NCBI RefSeq assembly: GCF_018687495.1
Contig: NZ_CP061293.1
Span: forward strand, 806,001-870,000
Direction of reading: 5' to 3'
Source: Polynucleobacter sp. MWH-Svant-W18
GTDB taxonomy: Bacteria > Pseudomonadota > Gammaproteobacteria > Burkholderiales > Burkholderiaceae
DNA: 64,000 nucleotides
The position numbers were made by a program, and so were the translations under genes. The notes below the pieces were generated by a model. The model had not been told where the DNA came from, ran no database searches, and was given only the letters and a program-made list of their open reading frames with translations. This document shows, one piece after another, positions 30,049 through 38,849 of this stretch; position 1 is the stretch's first letter; every line of letters starts with the position of its first letter.

Positions 30049-30780
30049 GTGGCAAATATACTGGCCATCGACACCTCAACAGCATGGTGTTCGGTGGCTT
30101 TATCTTTAGATGGGCAAGCTCCTATACTGCGACACGAATCCGTGTCTGCAGGCGCTAGCCAACTCATCTTGCCTTGGGTTGAGGAGCTCCTTCATTCTTC
30201 AAATTCCTCCTTAAAAGCGCTTGATGCGATTGCAGTTGGCATTGGCCCCGGCGCATTTACGGGTGTCAGACTGGCCGTTGCCACAGCACAAGGCCTAGGA
30301 ATTTCTCATGCCTTAGCCATACTCCCCGTGATCAGTCTAGATGCGATTGCAGCACAGTTGGTCAGGACTACGACCTTTAAAAAACGGGCAGTAAATTATT
30401 TTGCAATTGCTATTGATGCACGTATGGATGAAATCTATTGGGCTAAGTATGAGCGACCCGTCAACGATTCTGACTTAGCAAAACGGCTCGGCGATATTCA
30501 CTTGTGTAAGCCAGAGGATATCGATCTACATGAGATTCATTTTTTAGCTGGTAGCGCTCTCGATGCTTACGGTTCAAGAATATTTACCAATGCACCAGCC
30601 CCATTTTCTGAGACAGCGCTTGATCGTGAAATTCAATTGAGCGCATTAGGCCTGCTAGATTGTGGGCAGCAGATGCTACTTAATGGACGACAGTGTGATG
30701 TGCGTGATCTTGAGCCTTTGTATGTGCGAGATAAAGTAGCTTTCACTACCTTAGAGCGCCAAGCGGCAGTTAAACCATGA
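30049..30780 (+). CDS. tsaB: tRNA threonylcarbamoyladenosine biosynthesis protein TsaB
   Basis: The 243-residue actin-like protein partners TsaD and TsaE to make t6A37 in ANN-decoding tRNAs. It shows ILAIDTSTAWCSVALS at the N-terminus and VGIGPGAFTGVRLAVATAQGLG near residue 65. Start is GTG 30049 preceded by AAGG. It overlaps rimI by 4 bases (ATGA), a common tsaB-rimI pairing. Confidence 0.94.
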   Translation: MANILAIDTSTAWCSVALSLDGQAPILRHESVSAGASQLILPWVEELLHSSNSSLKALDAIAVGIGPGAFTGVRLAVATAQGLGISHALAILPVISLDAIAAQLVRTTTFKKRAVNYFAIAIDARMDEIYWAKYERPVNDSDLAKRLGDIHLCKPEDIDLHEIHFLAGSALDAYGSRIFTNAPAPFSETALDREIQLSALGLLDCGQQMLLNGRQCDVRDLEPLYVRDKVAFTTLERQAAVKP

Positions 30781-31292
30781 ATGAGGGCGTTGCTGAACTA
30801 TCCTTTATGCCAATGCAGGCACAAGATTTAGATGCAGTTTTAGCAATCGAATCTGTCTCGCATATCCATCCTTGGACTCAAGGCAACTTTGCGGATTCAT
30901 TAGCTGCTGGTCATTGGGCCTATTGCATACGACCAGAACTTGCACAAGCGATCCAGGGGTCTTATCTTGACCCAGAAATTCTTTGGGCCTACTGCATCTT
31001 ATTTCCTGCTGTCGATGAATTACATCTGCTCAACATTACAGTCTCACCCAAATTGCGCCAATTCGGCCTGGGTTCGAGAATCATGGCTGCTATTGAAGGT
31101 GTGGCCGCCCAGCAAAACTTTCCGAGAATCATTTTGGAGGTAAGGCCCTCCAACATCGCAGCTGTCTCGCTTTATCAAAAATTGGGTTACGAGCAAATTG
31201 GACTTAGAAAGGGCTACTATCCCGCCGATAGCCAAACTGGCAGCCGAGAAGATGCCTTGGTGATGGCTAAATCGATTAAGCTAGATCTATGA
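30777..31292 (+). CDS. rimI: Ribosomal protein S18 alanine N-acetyltransferase
   Basis: The 171-residue GNAT enzyme acetylates the N-terminal alanine of S18. Visible are IESVSHIHPWTQGNFADSLA, the acetyl-CoA loop VSPKLRQFGLGSRIMAAIE (an R/Q-x-x-G-x-G/A variant), and the C-terminal LEVRPSNIAAVSLYQKLGYEQIGLRKGYY. It has an insertion (about residues 48-60, RPELAQAIQGSYLDPE) compared with the 148-residue E. coli protein. It overlaps the next gene by 4 bases (ATGA). Confidence 0.92.
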   Translation: MNEGVAELSFMPMQAQDLDAVLAIESVSHIHPWTQGNFADSLAAGHWAYCIRPELAQAIQGSYLDPEILWAYCILFPAVDELHLLNITVSPKLRQFGLGSRIMAAIEGVAAQQNFPRIILEVRPSNIAAVSLYQKLGYEQIGLRKGYYPADSQTGSREDALVMAKSIKLDL

Positions 31293-31789
31293 ACAATACA
31301 AATTCTGCCTTTCTGAAAGAAATGGGTATTAGTGAATGGGTTTCCAGAGATGGTGGCCATGAGCAGCCACAGGCTGAGATTGCACAAGTTTCTGAGAGCG
31401 CCCCTCGGTCCCATTGGTGGTTTTTTGGTAGCAAACCTCAAGGCGAAGCAGAAATCTTGTTCCAGAATATCCTGCGTGTTTTAGCATTAAATACGCAGGA
31501 ATGGTCCTGGAAAAATCCTGCGGACAAGGTCAGTGAGCTATCCGCTCCCGACAATGGTTTACCTTTAGTAGCAATTGCATTTGGTGGTCCAGCAGCTCAA
31601 AAAATCACTGGTGAGCGAGATCCATTGCCACAATTGCGTGAGACTGTTTTAGCGCTCAATAACGGGGCTGATGACGAGATTCCGGTTATTGCAACGCTGG
31701 ATTTGAACCAGCTGGTTTCACAGCCCAAAGATAAGGCACTGCTTTGGCAGGATCTTCTGCTCGCTAAATCAGTGCTGCAGAATATCTAA
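31289..31789 (+). CDS. HolD-like protein, candidate DNA polymerase III psi subunit
   Basis: The 166-residue protein has no standard catalytic motif. Three stretches resemble E. coli HolD (psi) in the same order: FLKEMGISEW against QLQQLGITQW at the N-terminus, NILRVLALNTQEW against DVLRALTVSPDQV in the middle, and PKDKALLWQDLL against PTARAALWQQIC near the end. Psi binds chi through its N-terminus and links the clamp loader to SSB. In E. coli holD also neighbours rimI, though upstream. The same pattern loosely recalls family 4 uracil-DNA glycosylases without catalytic residues. It overlaps rimI by ATGA, so it belongs to the tsaB-rimI operon. Confidence 0.55.
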   Translation: MNNTNSAFLKEMGISEWVSRDGGHEQPQAEIAQVSESAPRSHWWFFGSKPQGEAEILFQNILRVLALNTQEWSWKNPADKVSELSAPDNGLPLVAIAFGGPAAQKITGERDPLPQLRETVLALNNGADDEIPVIATLDLNQLVSQPKDKALLWQDLLLAKSVLQNI

Positions 31790-31804
31790 TAAAGCCTTAG
31801 AAGA

Positions 31805-33124
31805 TTAATGTTTATGCTCGCCGATAAGGTGCATAGAGTCATACTGAGCTTGATTTCTAGCGTGGCGCTTAATGACAAGCCACATGAGTACGCTGACAAC
31901 TAAGCCAAAACCAATAATGACAAACGGTACTGGAATATCGAGCCAAATTAATAGAGAGTACATTGCCAACATCATCAAGACAGAGATATTCTCATTAAAG
32001 TTTTGTACGGCAATCGAATGACCTGCAGACATGAGTACATGACCGCGATGTTGTAAAAGGGCATTCATAGGCACTACAAAGTAGCCTGCCAACCAACCTA
32101 CTGCAACTAACAAGAAGTAAGCGGGCAATAAATTCAAATTGACTTTTAGTGCACCAATGGTAAACAGCGTTGTATCGGGGAGCATGTCTGAGTTATACAA
32201 AGCCATCACGCAAACTAAGAGACCCATTGCAATACCGTACGGCAAAACATTGAGTGACTTACGCAAAGGTACACGCCAGGCAGCCCAAACTGCGCCACCT
32301 GCAACACCCACAGCAGAGATTGCTTGCAAAATTGCGCCTTGGGAGAGGTTCATGTGCAAAGCTACTTGAGCCCACTTAATGACAATAAATTGCAAGGTAG
32401 CACCAGCGCCCCAGAATAAGGTGGTGACAGCCAATGAGATCTGGCCAAGGCGATCATCCCAAAGTGTTTTAAAGCAAACTGAAAAGTCTTTAATGAGTTC
32501 GATAGGATTTGCTCGTTGGGCAACATAGCGAGCTCCGGTATCTGGGATCTTCAAGTTAATCAGTGCGGCAACAACATAAATTCCCATGATGATCAGGATG
32601 GCAGATTCGGCAGGGGTATCAATGCCTGTATCAAGGGTTGGAAAGTCAATCGATAACAGGCTTTGAGAAACTGTACTGCTGATTAAAACGCCACCTAAAA
32701 CGGTGCCTAAAATGATTGAGCCTACAGTGAGACCCTCAATCCAACCATTCGCGGCAACCAATTTTTCAGGTGGAAGCAATTCAGTCAAAATGCCGTACTT
32801 TGCAGGTGAATAAGCAGCGGCCCCCAAACCGACAATGGCATAAGCCAATAATGGGTGGCTACCAAAGAGCATGACCACACAACCAACAAATTTAATCGTG
32901 TTGGTGATGAACATGACATTACCCTTAGGGCGGGAATCGGCAAAGGCGCCTACAAAAGCGGCAAGTACTACATAGGACAATACGAAGAATAATTTGAGTA
33001 AAGGGGTCATCCAGGCCGGAGCGTGGAGCTGGGCCAATAGGGCAATAGCTGCAATCAGCAGGGCGTTATCAGCAAGCGACGAAAAAAATTGCGCCGCCAT
33101 AATGATGTAAAAGCTACGGTTCAT
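31805..33124 (-). CDS. lplT: Lysophospholipid transporter LplT-like MFS protein
   Basis: The 439-residue carrier resembles LplT, which flips lysophospholipids into the cytoplasm for reacylation. N-terminal FYIIMAAQFFSSLADNALLIAAIALL and the loop GAFADSRPKGNVM match the family. Twelve hydrophobic segments are visible, and the C-terminus is a short His-containing tail (IGEHKH). It is divergent from alr 50 bases away, a pairing common in betaproteobacteria. The acyltransferase partner (aas) is not in the window. Confidence 0.88.
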   Translation of the reverse strand: MNRSFYIIMAAQFFSSLADNALLIAAIALLAQLHAPAWMTPLLKLFFVLSYVVLAAFVGAFADSRPKGNVMFITNTIKFVGCVVMLFGSHPLLAYAIVGLGAAAYSPAKYGILTELLPPEKLVAANGWIEGLTVGSIILGTVLGGVLISSTVSQSLLSIDFPTLDTGIDTPAESAILIIMGIYVVAALINLKIPDTGARYVAQRANPIELIKDFSVCFKTLWDDRLGQISLAVTTLFWGAGATLQFIVIKWAQVALHMNLSQGAILQAISAVGVAGGAVWAAWRVPLRKSLNVLPYGIAMGLLVCVMALYNSDMLPDTTLFTIGALKVNLNLLPAYFLLVAVGWLAGYFVVPMNALLQHRGHVLMSAGHSIAVQNFNENISVLMMLAMYSLLIWLDIPVPFVIIGFGLVVSVLMWLVIKRHARNQAQYDSMHLIGEHKH

Positions 33125-33174
33125 TCGTACAATCTAGTCATTCATTCAATTAAAACACGAAAGGGGAGGTGAAG

Positions 33175-34290
33175 ATGGCCAGTACAGCTAATAGCTTGAT
33201 AAATAGGCCCATTTTGGCATCTATTCACACCGAGGCCTTTCGGCATAATTTAAGCAGAGTTCGGGAGTTAGCTCCAGAGTCCAAGATTTGGTCGGTGATT
33301 AAATCGAGGGCCTATGGCCATTCTTTTGAGGCGGCATTGCAGGGACTAGATTCCACCGATGGCTTTGCCCTACTCAATATTCAAAATGCAGTGCGTTTGC
33401 GTGAATCTGGCTGGCAGGGTCGTATTTTGCTTTTAGAGGGCTTATTTCATGAAAAGGAATTGGCGCTTGCTGAAAAGCTGGCCTGTGATCTAGTGGTTCA
33501 TTGCGAAGCTCAAGTGCGTTGGTTGGAAGAATATCAAGGCCATAAACCTTTTAATGTTTTCCTAAAAATGAATAGCGGCATGAACCGACTGGGCTTTAAA
33601 CCTGCTGCGTATCGAGTTGTATTTCATCGGCTTCACGCCATTGGATGCAAGATGCATCACATGACCCATTTTGCCAATGCCGACCAGATTGATCGTCAAC
33701 CAACCGTAGATGGACAGTTAGAAGTTTTTAATAAAGCGATTGAGGGTTTAGAGGCCCCAACATCCTTAGCTAATTCAGCAGCGATTCTTTGGCATCGCAA
33801 TGCCTTGGGCGATTGGGTCAGACCTGGAATCATGCTCTACGGCGCTTCACCCACAGGTTTGCATGCCGATATTGAACATTCTCATCTCCAGGCGGTAATG
33901 CACTTACATAGTGAAATTATTGACATTCAGGATCTGCAAAAAGGTGATCGTGTGGGTTATGGTGGTCGATATGAAGCTCCAGAACCGATGAAAGTTGGCG
34001 TGATCGCATGTGGCTATGCCGATGGTTATCCTCGTCATGCAAAGGATGGCACCCCAGTTTGGGTGAGTGATGGTACTCAGAATGGTGGGGTGATTTGTCC
34101 CATTGTTGGTCGTGTATCAATGGATATGCTCACCATTGATTTGCGCAATGCACCCTTTGCTCAGATCAGCAGCCGCGTTGAACTATGGGGGAATCAAGTC
34201 CCAGTGGATGACGTTGCTCAGATGAGTGACACCATTGGCTATGAGTTACTTTGCGCTGTAGCGCCCAGAGTCCCCATCATCATTAAATAA
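33175..34290 (+). CDS. alr: Alanine racemase
   Basis: The 371-residue PLP enzyme makes D-alanine for peptidoglycan. The lysine that binds PLP lies in WSVIKSRAYGHSFE near residue 40 (usual form VVKANAYGHG), followed by MNSGMNRLGF, RPGIMLYGASP and GYADGYPRH. ATG 33175 is chosen since GGAGG lies 6 bases before it; GTG 33169 overlaps that site. It is a monocistronic unit ended by a bidirectional hairpin. Confidence 0.95.
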   Translation: MASTANSLINRPILASIHTEAFRHNLSRVRELAPESKIWSVIKSRAYGHSFEAALQGLDSTDGFALLNIQNAVRLRESGWQGRILLLEGLFHEKELALAEKLACDLVVHCEAQVRWLEEYQGHKPFNVFLKMNSGMNRLGFKPAAYRVVFHRLHAIGCKMHHMTHFANADQIDRQPTVDGQLEVFNKAIEGLEAPTSLANSAAILWHRNALGDWVRPGIMLYGASPTGLHADIEHSHLQAVMHLHSEIIDIQDLQKGDRVGYGGRYEAPEPMKVGVIACGYADGYPRHAKDGTPVWVSDGTQNGGVICPIVGRVSMDMLTIDLRNAPFAQISSRVELWGNQVPVDDVAQMSDTIGYELLCAVAPRVPIIIK

Positions 34291-34311
34291 ATTAAATACC
34301 ATTAGACAAAT

Positions 34312-34342
34312 AAAAACCCCATTCAATTTGAATGGGGTTTTT
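34312..34342. terminator. Bidirectional terminator between alr and bamD
   Basis: AAAAACCCCATTCAA and TTGAATGGGGTTTTT form a 15-bp inverted repeat separated by one base. Both strands show a stem followed by a T-run, so it can end alr (plus) and bamD (minus) transcripts. Confidence 0.9.
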
Positions 34343-34361
34343 ATTTTGATGAGTAACTGTG

Positions 34362-35276
34362 TTACTTATTCCAGAACTGCCACCATCTGCGTTCTTTCTT
34401 GACACGCTGTCCAGTCTCTAGCATTTGGCTATCTGGGAAGTTGAGCTTAAAGACTCGGAGAGTGTCGTTGGCCAAATCCGTCATGCCCAATTTTTCATAG
34501 GACTTGTACAAAATATAGAGGGCTTCTTCAACTGCTGGTGCACGATCGTAATCACGGATAACGAGCTGCGCACGGTTCGCTGAAGCTAGATAAGCCCCGC
34601 GTTGATAGTAGTAGCGTGCCACGATGACATCAGCCTCAGCCAGTGAATTCACAATGTAGCGCATCCGATCTAAGGAGTCAGGAGCGTATTTACTATCTGG
34701 GAAGCGCTCCACTACTACCTTAAAGGATTCAAAGGCATCTTTAGCGGCTTGCGGGTCACGCTCACTTAAGTCTTGGCCAGTAAATTTACCCAGCCAGCCC
34801 AAGTCATCGTTAAAGGTAATCAAGCCTTTAAGGTAATAGGCGTAATCTAAATTGGGACTGCCTTGATGCAATTTAATAAAGCGATCGATGGCTACCAATG
34901 CTTGAGCTTGCTCTTGTGCTTTCCAATAGCAATAAGCAGCATTGATTTGCGCTTGTTGCGAGTAAGGACCAAATGGGAAACGGGCTTCGAGCTTATCGAA
35001 GTATTTACCGCATTTAGCAAAGTCGGCTTCGTTTAATTTATCGGTCGCTTCAGAGTAGAGCTTGGTTTCTGACCAGATATCGGTATCGTCTTTTTGGCCA
35101 TCGCTCCCAGCACAGCCAGTGAGCAGCACTAATACAGCGATCGCAGCGAAAAGGAGGGCGCCCAGACTAAAACGGGGAAAAGTCGCTTGCTTTTTTAGAA
35201 TTGATGGACCAGCAAGCCTTAAACTGGCATCTGATAGTGCGTCGGACAAAACTGAAAGGCTCTTTAAGCGTGGCAT
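34362..35276 (-). CDS. bamD: Outer membrane assembly lipoprotein BamD
   Basis: BamD is an essential lipoprotein of the BAM complex that inserts beta-barrels. The 304-residue precursor has a lipobox LLTGC with C55, and TPR repeats follow (YSEATDKLNEADFAKCGKYFDKLEARFPFGP, AINAAYCYWKAQEQAQALVAIDRF, YYLKGLITFND). The start is unusual: ATG 35276 has a good AGGAG 9 bases upstream but leaves about 28 residues before the signal peptide. A TTG at codon 10 is a possible alternative. The 5' end overlaps that of divergent rluD. Confidence 0.93.
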   Translation of the reverse strand: MPRLKSLSVLSDALSDASLRLAGPSILKKQATFPRFSLGALLFAAIAVLVLLTGCAGSDGQKDDTDIWSETKLYSEATDKLNEADFAKCGKYFDKLEARFPFGPYSQQAQINAAYCYWKAQEQAQALVAIDRFIKLHQGSPNLDYAYYLKGLITFNDDLGWLGKFTGQDLSERDPQAAKDAFESFKVVVERFPDSKYAPDSLDRMRYIVNSLAEADVIVARYYYQRGAYLASANRAQLVIRDYDRAPAVEEALYILYKSYEKLGMTDLANDTLRVFKLNFPDSQMLETGQRVKKERRWWQFWNK

Positions 35277-36310
35277 TGCCGCAAACTCCTAATTCGAATC
35301 CTGTCGATTATATCGATGAAGAGGATTTCATATCCCTAGAAATACCTTTGGAGATGGCGGGTGAACGCCTTGACAAGGTTTTGGCAGGGTCTTTACCGGA
35401 TTACTCCCGTAATCGTCTCAAGTCTTGGGTCGAGGCAGGGGCAGTCATGGTTGATGGAAAAGTCACAAAAGCCCGGTATTTACTGCGCGGAGGTGAAAGC
35501 ATCAAGGTATTTCCTCAAGAAATGCCTGAGCAATTTGCTTTCAGCCCAGAAAATATCCCACTAGACGTCGTTTATGAAGATGAGTCGATCATTGTGATCA
35601 ATAAGCCACCTGGTCTTGTGGTCCATCCTGCAGCTGGCAATTGGACCGGAACGCTACTAAATGGACTCTTATTTCGTTATCCAGAACTAAAGACCTTGCC
35701 TAGAGCTGGCATTGTCCATCGTTTAGATAAAGACACTTCAGGATTAATGGTGGTCGCGCGGACTGCCTTGGCCCAAACTTCATTAGTTAGGCAGCTTCAG
35801 GAAAGAACGGTTGGGCGTCGCTATTTGGCTTGGGTATGGGGGGATGCTCCAAGTCAGGGCAAAGTCTTAGCTTCCGTAGGTAGAGATCAGCGTGATCGCC
35901 TCAGAATGGCGGCAGGGAGTGCACAGGGAAAACCGGCAGCTACGCTATACCGTCGTCTTGCAAAAGGGCTTTTTCAGGAACAGCCAGTGGCACTGCTGGA
36001 GTGCCGCTTAGAAACAGGCCGCACCCATCAAATCCGAGTCCACTTGGAATCTTTAGGTTTCCCATTGCTAGGTGATCCCGTTTATCGTAAAAAGACACCT
36101 GGAGCTGCTAAGTTATTGACATTTGAGCGACAGGCCTTACATGCTTTTGCTTTGAGTTTGCAGCACCCCGTATCACTAGAGTGGATGACTTGGTTTCGAA
36201 TGCCCCCTCAAGATTTAATGGATTTGTTGCCGCAAGTCACCATGAGTACAGATGATTTGCCTAAAGAAGAAGCTTTACTCGCATCTTTGCAGAACGAACA
36301 CAAAGCATGA
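35270..36310 (+). CDS. rluD: 23S rRNA pseudouridine(1911/1915/1917) synthase
   Basis: The 346-residue enzyme isomerises uridines in helix 69 of 23S rRNA. An N-terminal S4 RNA-binding domain (MAGERLDKVLAGSLPDYSRNRLKSWV) is followed by the RluA-type catalytic domain with the aspartate in GIVHRLDKDTSGLMVVAR and ECRLETGRTHQIRVHL. GTG 35270 is chosen to give about 25 residues before the S4 domain; the frame stays open to 35201 inside bamD. The first 7 bases overlap the bamD 5' end. It overlaps pgeF by ATGA. Confidence 0.93.
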   Translation: MALPQTPNSNPVDYIDEEDFISLEIPLEMAGERLDKVLAGSLPDYSRNRLKSWVEAGAVMVDGKVTKARYLLRGGESIKVFPQEMPEQFAFSPENIPLDVVYEDESIIVINKPPGLVVHPAAGNWTGTLLNGLLFRYPELKTLPRAGIVHRLDKDTSGLMVVARTALAQTSLVRQLQERTVGRRYLAWVWGDAPSQGKVLASVGRDQRDRLRMAAGSAQGKPAATLYRRLAKGLFQEQPVALLECRLETGRTHQIRVHLESLGFPLLGDPVYRKKTPGAAKLLTFERQALHAFALSLQHPVSLEWMTWFRMPPQDLMDLLPQVTMSTDDLPKEEALLASLQNEHKA

Positions 36311-37068
36311 GTTTTATCAAACCACAATGGCCAGCACCAGCCAATATTCAAACACTAGTAAGCACCAGAAGTGGTGGCATTAGTAATGCGCCCTATGAAA
36401 CCCTCAATTTGGGTACGCATGTTGGGGATCAGCCCGCAAGAGTGTTGGGGAATCGTCAAATCCTCAGAAAGCATTTACCCCAAGAGCCACTTTGGTTAAA
36501 TCAAACTCATAGCACCGCAGTCAGTACACCCAGTAGTCGAGCTCAATCACCTAATCAGCCTTTTGAGGCGGATGCCGCAGTAACGAATATTCCGGATGAA
36601 GTGCTGGTGATTATGACGGCTGACTGCTTACCTGTTTTGTTCACGAATGCGAATGGATCCATGATTGGTGCTGCTCACGCAGGCTGGCGAGGCTTGCTAG
36701 AAGGCGTCTTAGAAGAAACCGTTGGCGCAATGCTCAATCTTGAAATGGGTTCTCGCCCTCAAGATTTAGTGGCATGGCTGGGACCTGCAATTGGCCCTGA
36801 ATCCTTTGAAGTGGGAGTAGAGGTGCTTGAGCGCTTTCAGTCAACTGGGCTACATGATGTCACCCAGTCTTTTATGCCAATTGAAAATAAGCCTGATCAG
36901 TATTTGGCGAACATCTATCAACTGGCACGAGATCGTCTAGAAGCTTTAGGTGTGAACGCAATCTTTGGCGGTGATTTATGCACCGTGAAGGACCAGGAAC
37001 GTTTTTTCTCTTATCGCCGGGATGGAGTAACAGGTCGTTTTGCATCCCTGATCTGGATTACTCAATAA
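36307..37068 (+). CDS. pgeF: Peptidoglycan editing factor / purine nucleoside phosphorylase (YfiH/PgeF)
   Basis: The 253-residue laccase-fold protein has the metal-site motif TADCLPVLF, HAGWRGLLEGVLEE and GDLCTV near the end. YfiH proteins have purine nucleoside phosphorylase/deaminase activity and keep L-Ala-containing peptide stems correct in peptidoglycan. It is coupled to rluD through ATGA; the bamD-rluD-pgeF neighbourhood is conserved widely in proteobacteria. Confidence 0.92.
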   Translation: MSFIKPQWPAPANIQTLVSTRSGGISNAPYETLNLGTHVGDQPARVLGNRQILRKHLPQEPLWLNQTHSTAVSTPSSRAQSPNQPFEADAAVTNIPDEVLVIMTADCLPVLFTNANGSMIGAAHAGWRGLLEGVLEETVGAMLNLEMGSRPQDLVAWLGPAIGPESFEVGVEVLERFQSTGLHDVTQSFMPIENKPDQYLANIYQLARDRLEALGVNAIFGGDLCTVKDQERFFSYRRDGVTGRFASLIWITQ

Positions 37069-37114
37069 GCAATGTCTTCGGGTAATCACTAGCATATTCT
37101 GAAGGCTAGGGTTA

Positions 37115-37142
37115 TTGCGTATAACGTTATCAGCACTATAGC
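37115..37142 (+). promoter_or_regulatory. Candidate phaC promoter with a palindromic spacer
   Basis: TTGCGT (37115-37120) and TATAGC (37137-37142) have a 16-base spacer and lie 35 bases before phaC. The spacer begins with the palindrome ATAACGTTAT. The elements are imperfect, so this is a tentative call. Confidence 0.35.
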
Positions 37143-37176
37143 TCGAGAATGTCCTTAATTAATTGAAGAGACTACT

Positions 37177-38808
37177 ATGTTTGCAGGCATGAATACGGGT
37201 GCAACGCCATCTTTGGCGGCGCACCATATGGCACTGATTCCTCAAGAGCGTTTAGCGGAAATCCAAAAGGAATATTTCGCAGAACTAGCGCATATCGCTA
37301 CCAATCCAGAAGCCATCGAAGTCAAAGACCGGCGTTTTGCTGGGAAAGCTTGGCATACTTCTTGGAGCAAGGTGATTGCAGCTACTTACTTGCTCAATTC
37401 AAAGCATTTGTTGTCTTTGGCAAAAGCGGTAGAAACCGATGAAAAGACAAAGCAGAAGATTTTGTTCACCACTGAACAGATGATTGATGCACTCTCACCA
37501 TCAAACTTTATTGCAACAAACCCAGAAGTTCTTGAAAACATTATTAGCACCCAAGGACAATCCATCCAAAAAGGGATTGTGAATTTGCTGGCTGATATGA
37601 AAAAGGGTAAGGTCTCACAAACCGATGAAAGCGCTTTTGAAGTTGGTAAAAATATTGCGACAACGGAAGGCTACGTAGTCTTCCGGAACGAGTTGTTCGA
37701 GCTCATTCAGTACACGCCACTGACAGATACAGTCTTCGAGCGCCCCTATTTAATGGTGCCCCCTTGTATTAATAAGTATTACATTTTGGATTTGCAACCA
37801 GACAATTCTGTAGTGCGTCATATGGTTGCCCAAGGCCATACTGTGTTCTTGGTTTCTTGGAAGAATCCCGATGCATCCATGGCGCAGGTTAGCTGGGAAG
37901 ATTATGTTGGTGATGGCGTCATTAAAGCGATTGAGGTAGTTCAAGAAATCAGCAAAGCAAAGCAAATTAATCTTTTAGGATTCTGTGTAGGCGGGACTCT
38001 CACTGCCTCTGCTCTTGCTGTGCTGGCAGCACGCAATGAACATCCAGCGGCAAGCCTTACCTTATTCACGACTTTATTAGACTTCACTAATACCGGTATC
38101 TTAGATGTCTTCATCGATGAAGGCATGGTCGAGATGCGTGAAAACACTATTGGTGGAAAAAACGGTAAGTGCGGCATGATGTCCGGCCTAGACCTCGGTA
38201 ATACGTTTTCATTCTTACGCCCCAATGATTTGGTTTGGAACTATGTAGTCGAAAATTATCTGAAGGGTAATTCTCCTCCGCCATTTGATTTGCTTTACTG
38301 GAACGGTGACTCAACCAATCTTCCTGGCAATATGTACTGCTGGTACCTACGCCATACCTATTTACAGAATGACTTGGTCAAACCAGGAAAGCTCACGCTT
38401 TGTGGGGAAAAGATTGACCTTGGCAAAATAAAATGTCCAGCCTATTTATATGCCTCTCATGAAGACCATATCGTTCCTTGGCAATCGGCTTATGAGTCTA
38501 CAAAGATTCTGAAAGGTAAAAATCGTTTCGTGCTGGGTGCCTCAGGACACATTGCTGGAGTGATTAATCCGCCAGCAAAGAACAAGCGTTATTACTTTGA
38601 AAATAATAAGCTTGCGGAAACCGCAGAAGCTTGGCTTGAAGGCGCAAAACAAATACCAGGCAGTTGGTGGCCTAACTACACCAAATGGCTTGAGCAATTT
38701 GGTGGAGAGCGCAAACCAGCCAGTACGACATTTGGTAGCGCGAAATACAAAAAGTTGGAAGCAGCGCCTGGCGTATACGTGAAAGAAAAAGCAGCGCCAG
38801 GAATTTAA
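37177..38808 (+). CDS. phaC: Class I poly(3-hydroxybutyrate) synthase
   Basis: The 543-residue synthase polymerises (R)-3-hydroxybutyryl-CoA on granule surfaces. The lipase-like box GFCVGGT contains the nucleophile C270; the catalytic aspartate lies in SHEDHIVPW and the histidine in ASGHIAGVINPP. FVVSWKNPD-like FLVSWKNPDASMAQVSWEDYV and the final WWPNYTKWLEQFGGERKPA are typical of class I enzymes. It is followed by phaB 41 bases on. Confidence 0.96.
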   Translation: MFAGMNTGATPSLAAHHMALIPQERLAEIQKEYFAELAHIATNPEAIEVKDRRFAGKAWHTSWSKVIAATYLLNSKHLLSLAKAVETDEKTKQKILFTTEQMIDALSPSNFIATNPEVLENIISTQGQSIQKGIVNLLADMKKGKVSQTDESAFEVGKNIATTEGYVVFRNELFELIQYTPLTDTVFERPYLMVPPCINKYYILDLQPDNSVVRHMVAQGHTVFLVSWKNPDASMAQVSWEDYVGDGVIKAIEVVQEISKAKQINLLGFCVGGTLTASALAVLAARNEHPAASLTLFTTLLDFTNTGILDVFIDEGMVEMRENTIGGKNGKCGMMSGLDLGNTFSFLRPNDLVWNYVVENYLKGNSPPPFDLLYWNGDSTNLPGNMYCWYLRHTYLQNDLVKPGKLTLCGEKIDLGKIKCPAYLYASHEDHIVPWQSAYESTKILKGKNRFVLGASGHIAGVINPPAKNKRYYFENNKLAETAEAWLEGAKQIPGSWWPNYTKWLEQFGGERKPASTTFGSAKYKKLEAAPGVYVKEKAAPGI

Positions 38809-38849
38809 TTACAGATACAACTAACGAAGCTTATTTAAAGGGGAAACGA

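Noticed and set aside
31289..31789. Active family 4 uracil-DNA glycosylase
   Set aside because: The iron-sulfur cysteines and catalytic motifs are absent and the protein is too short.
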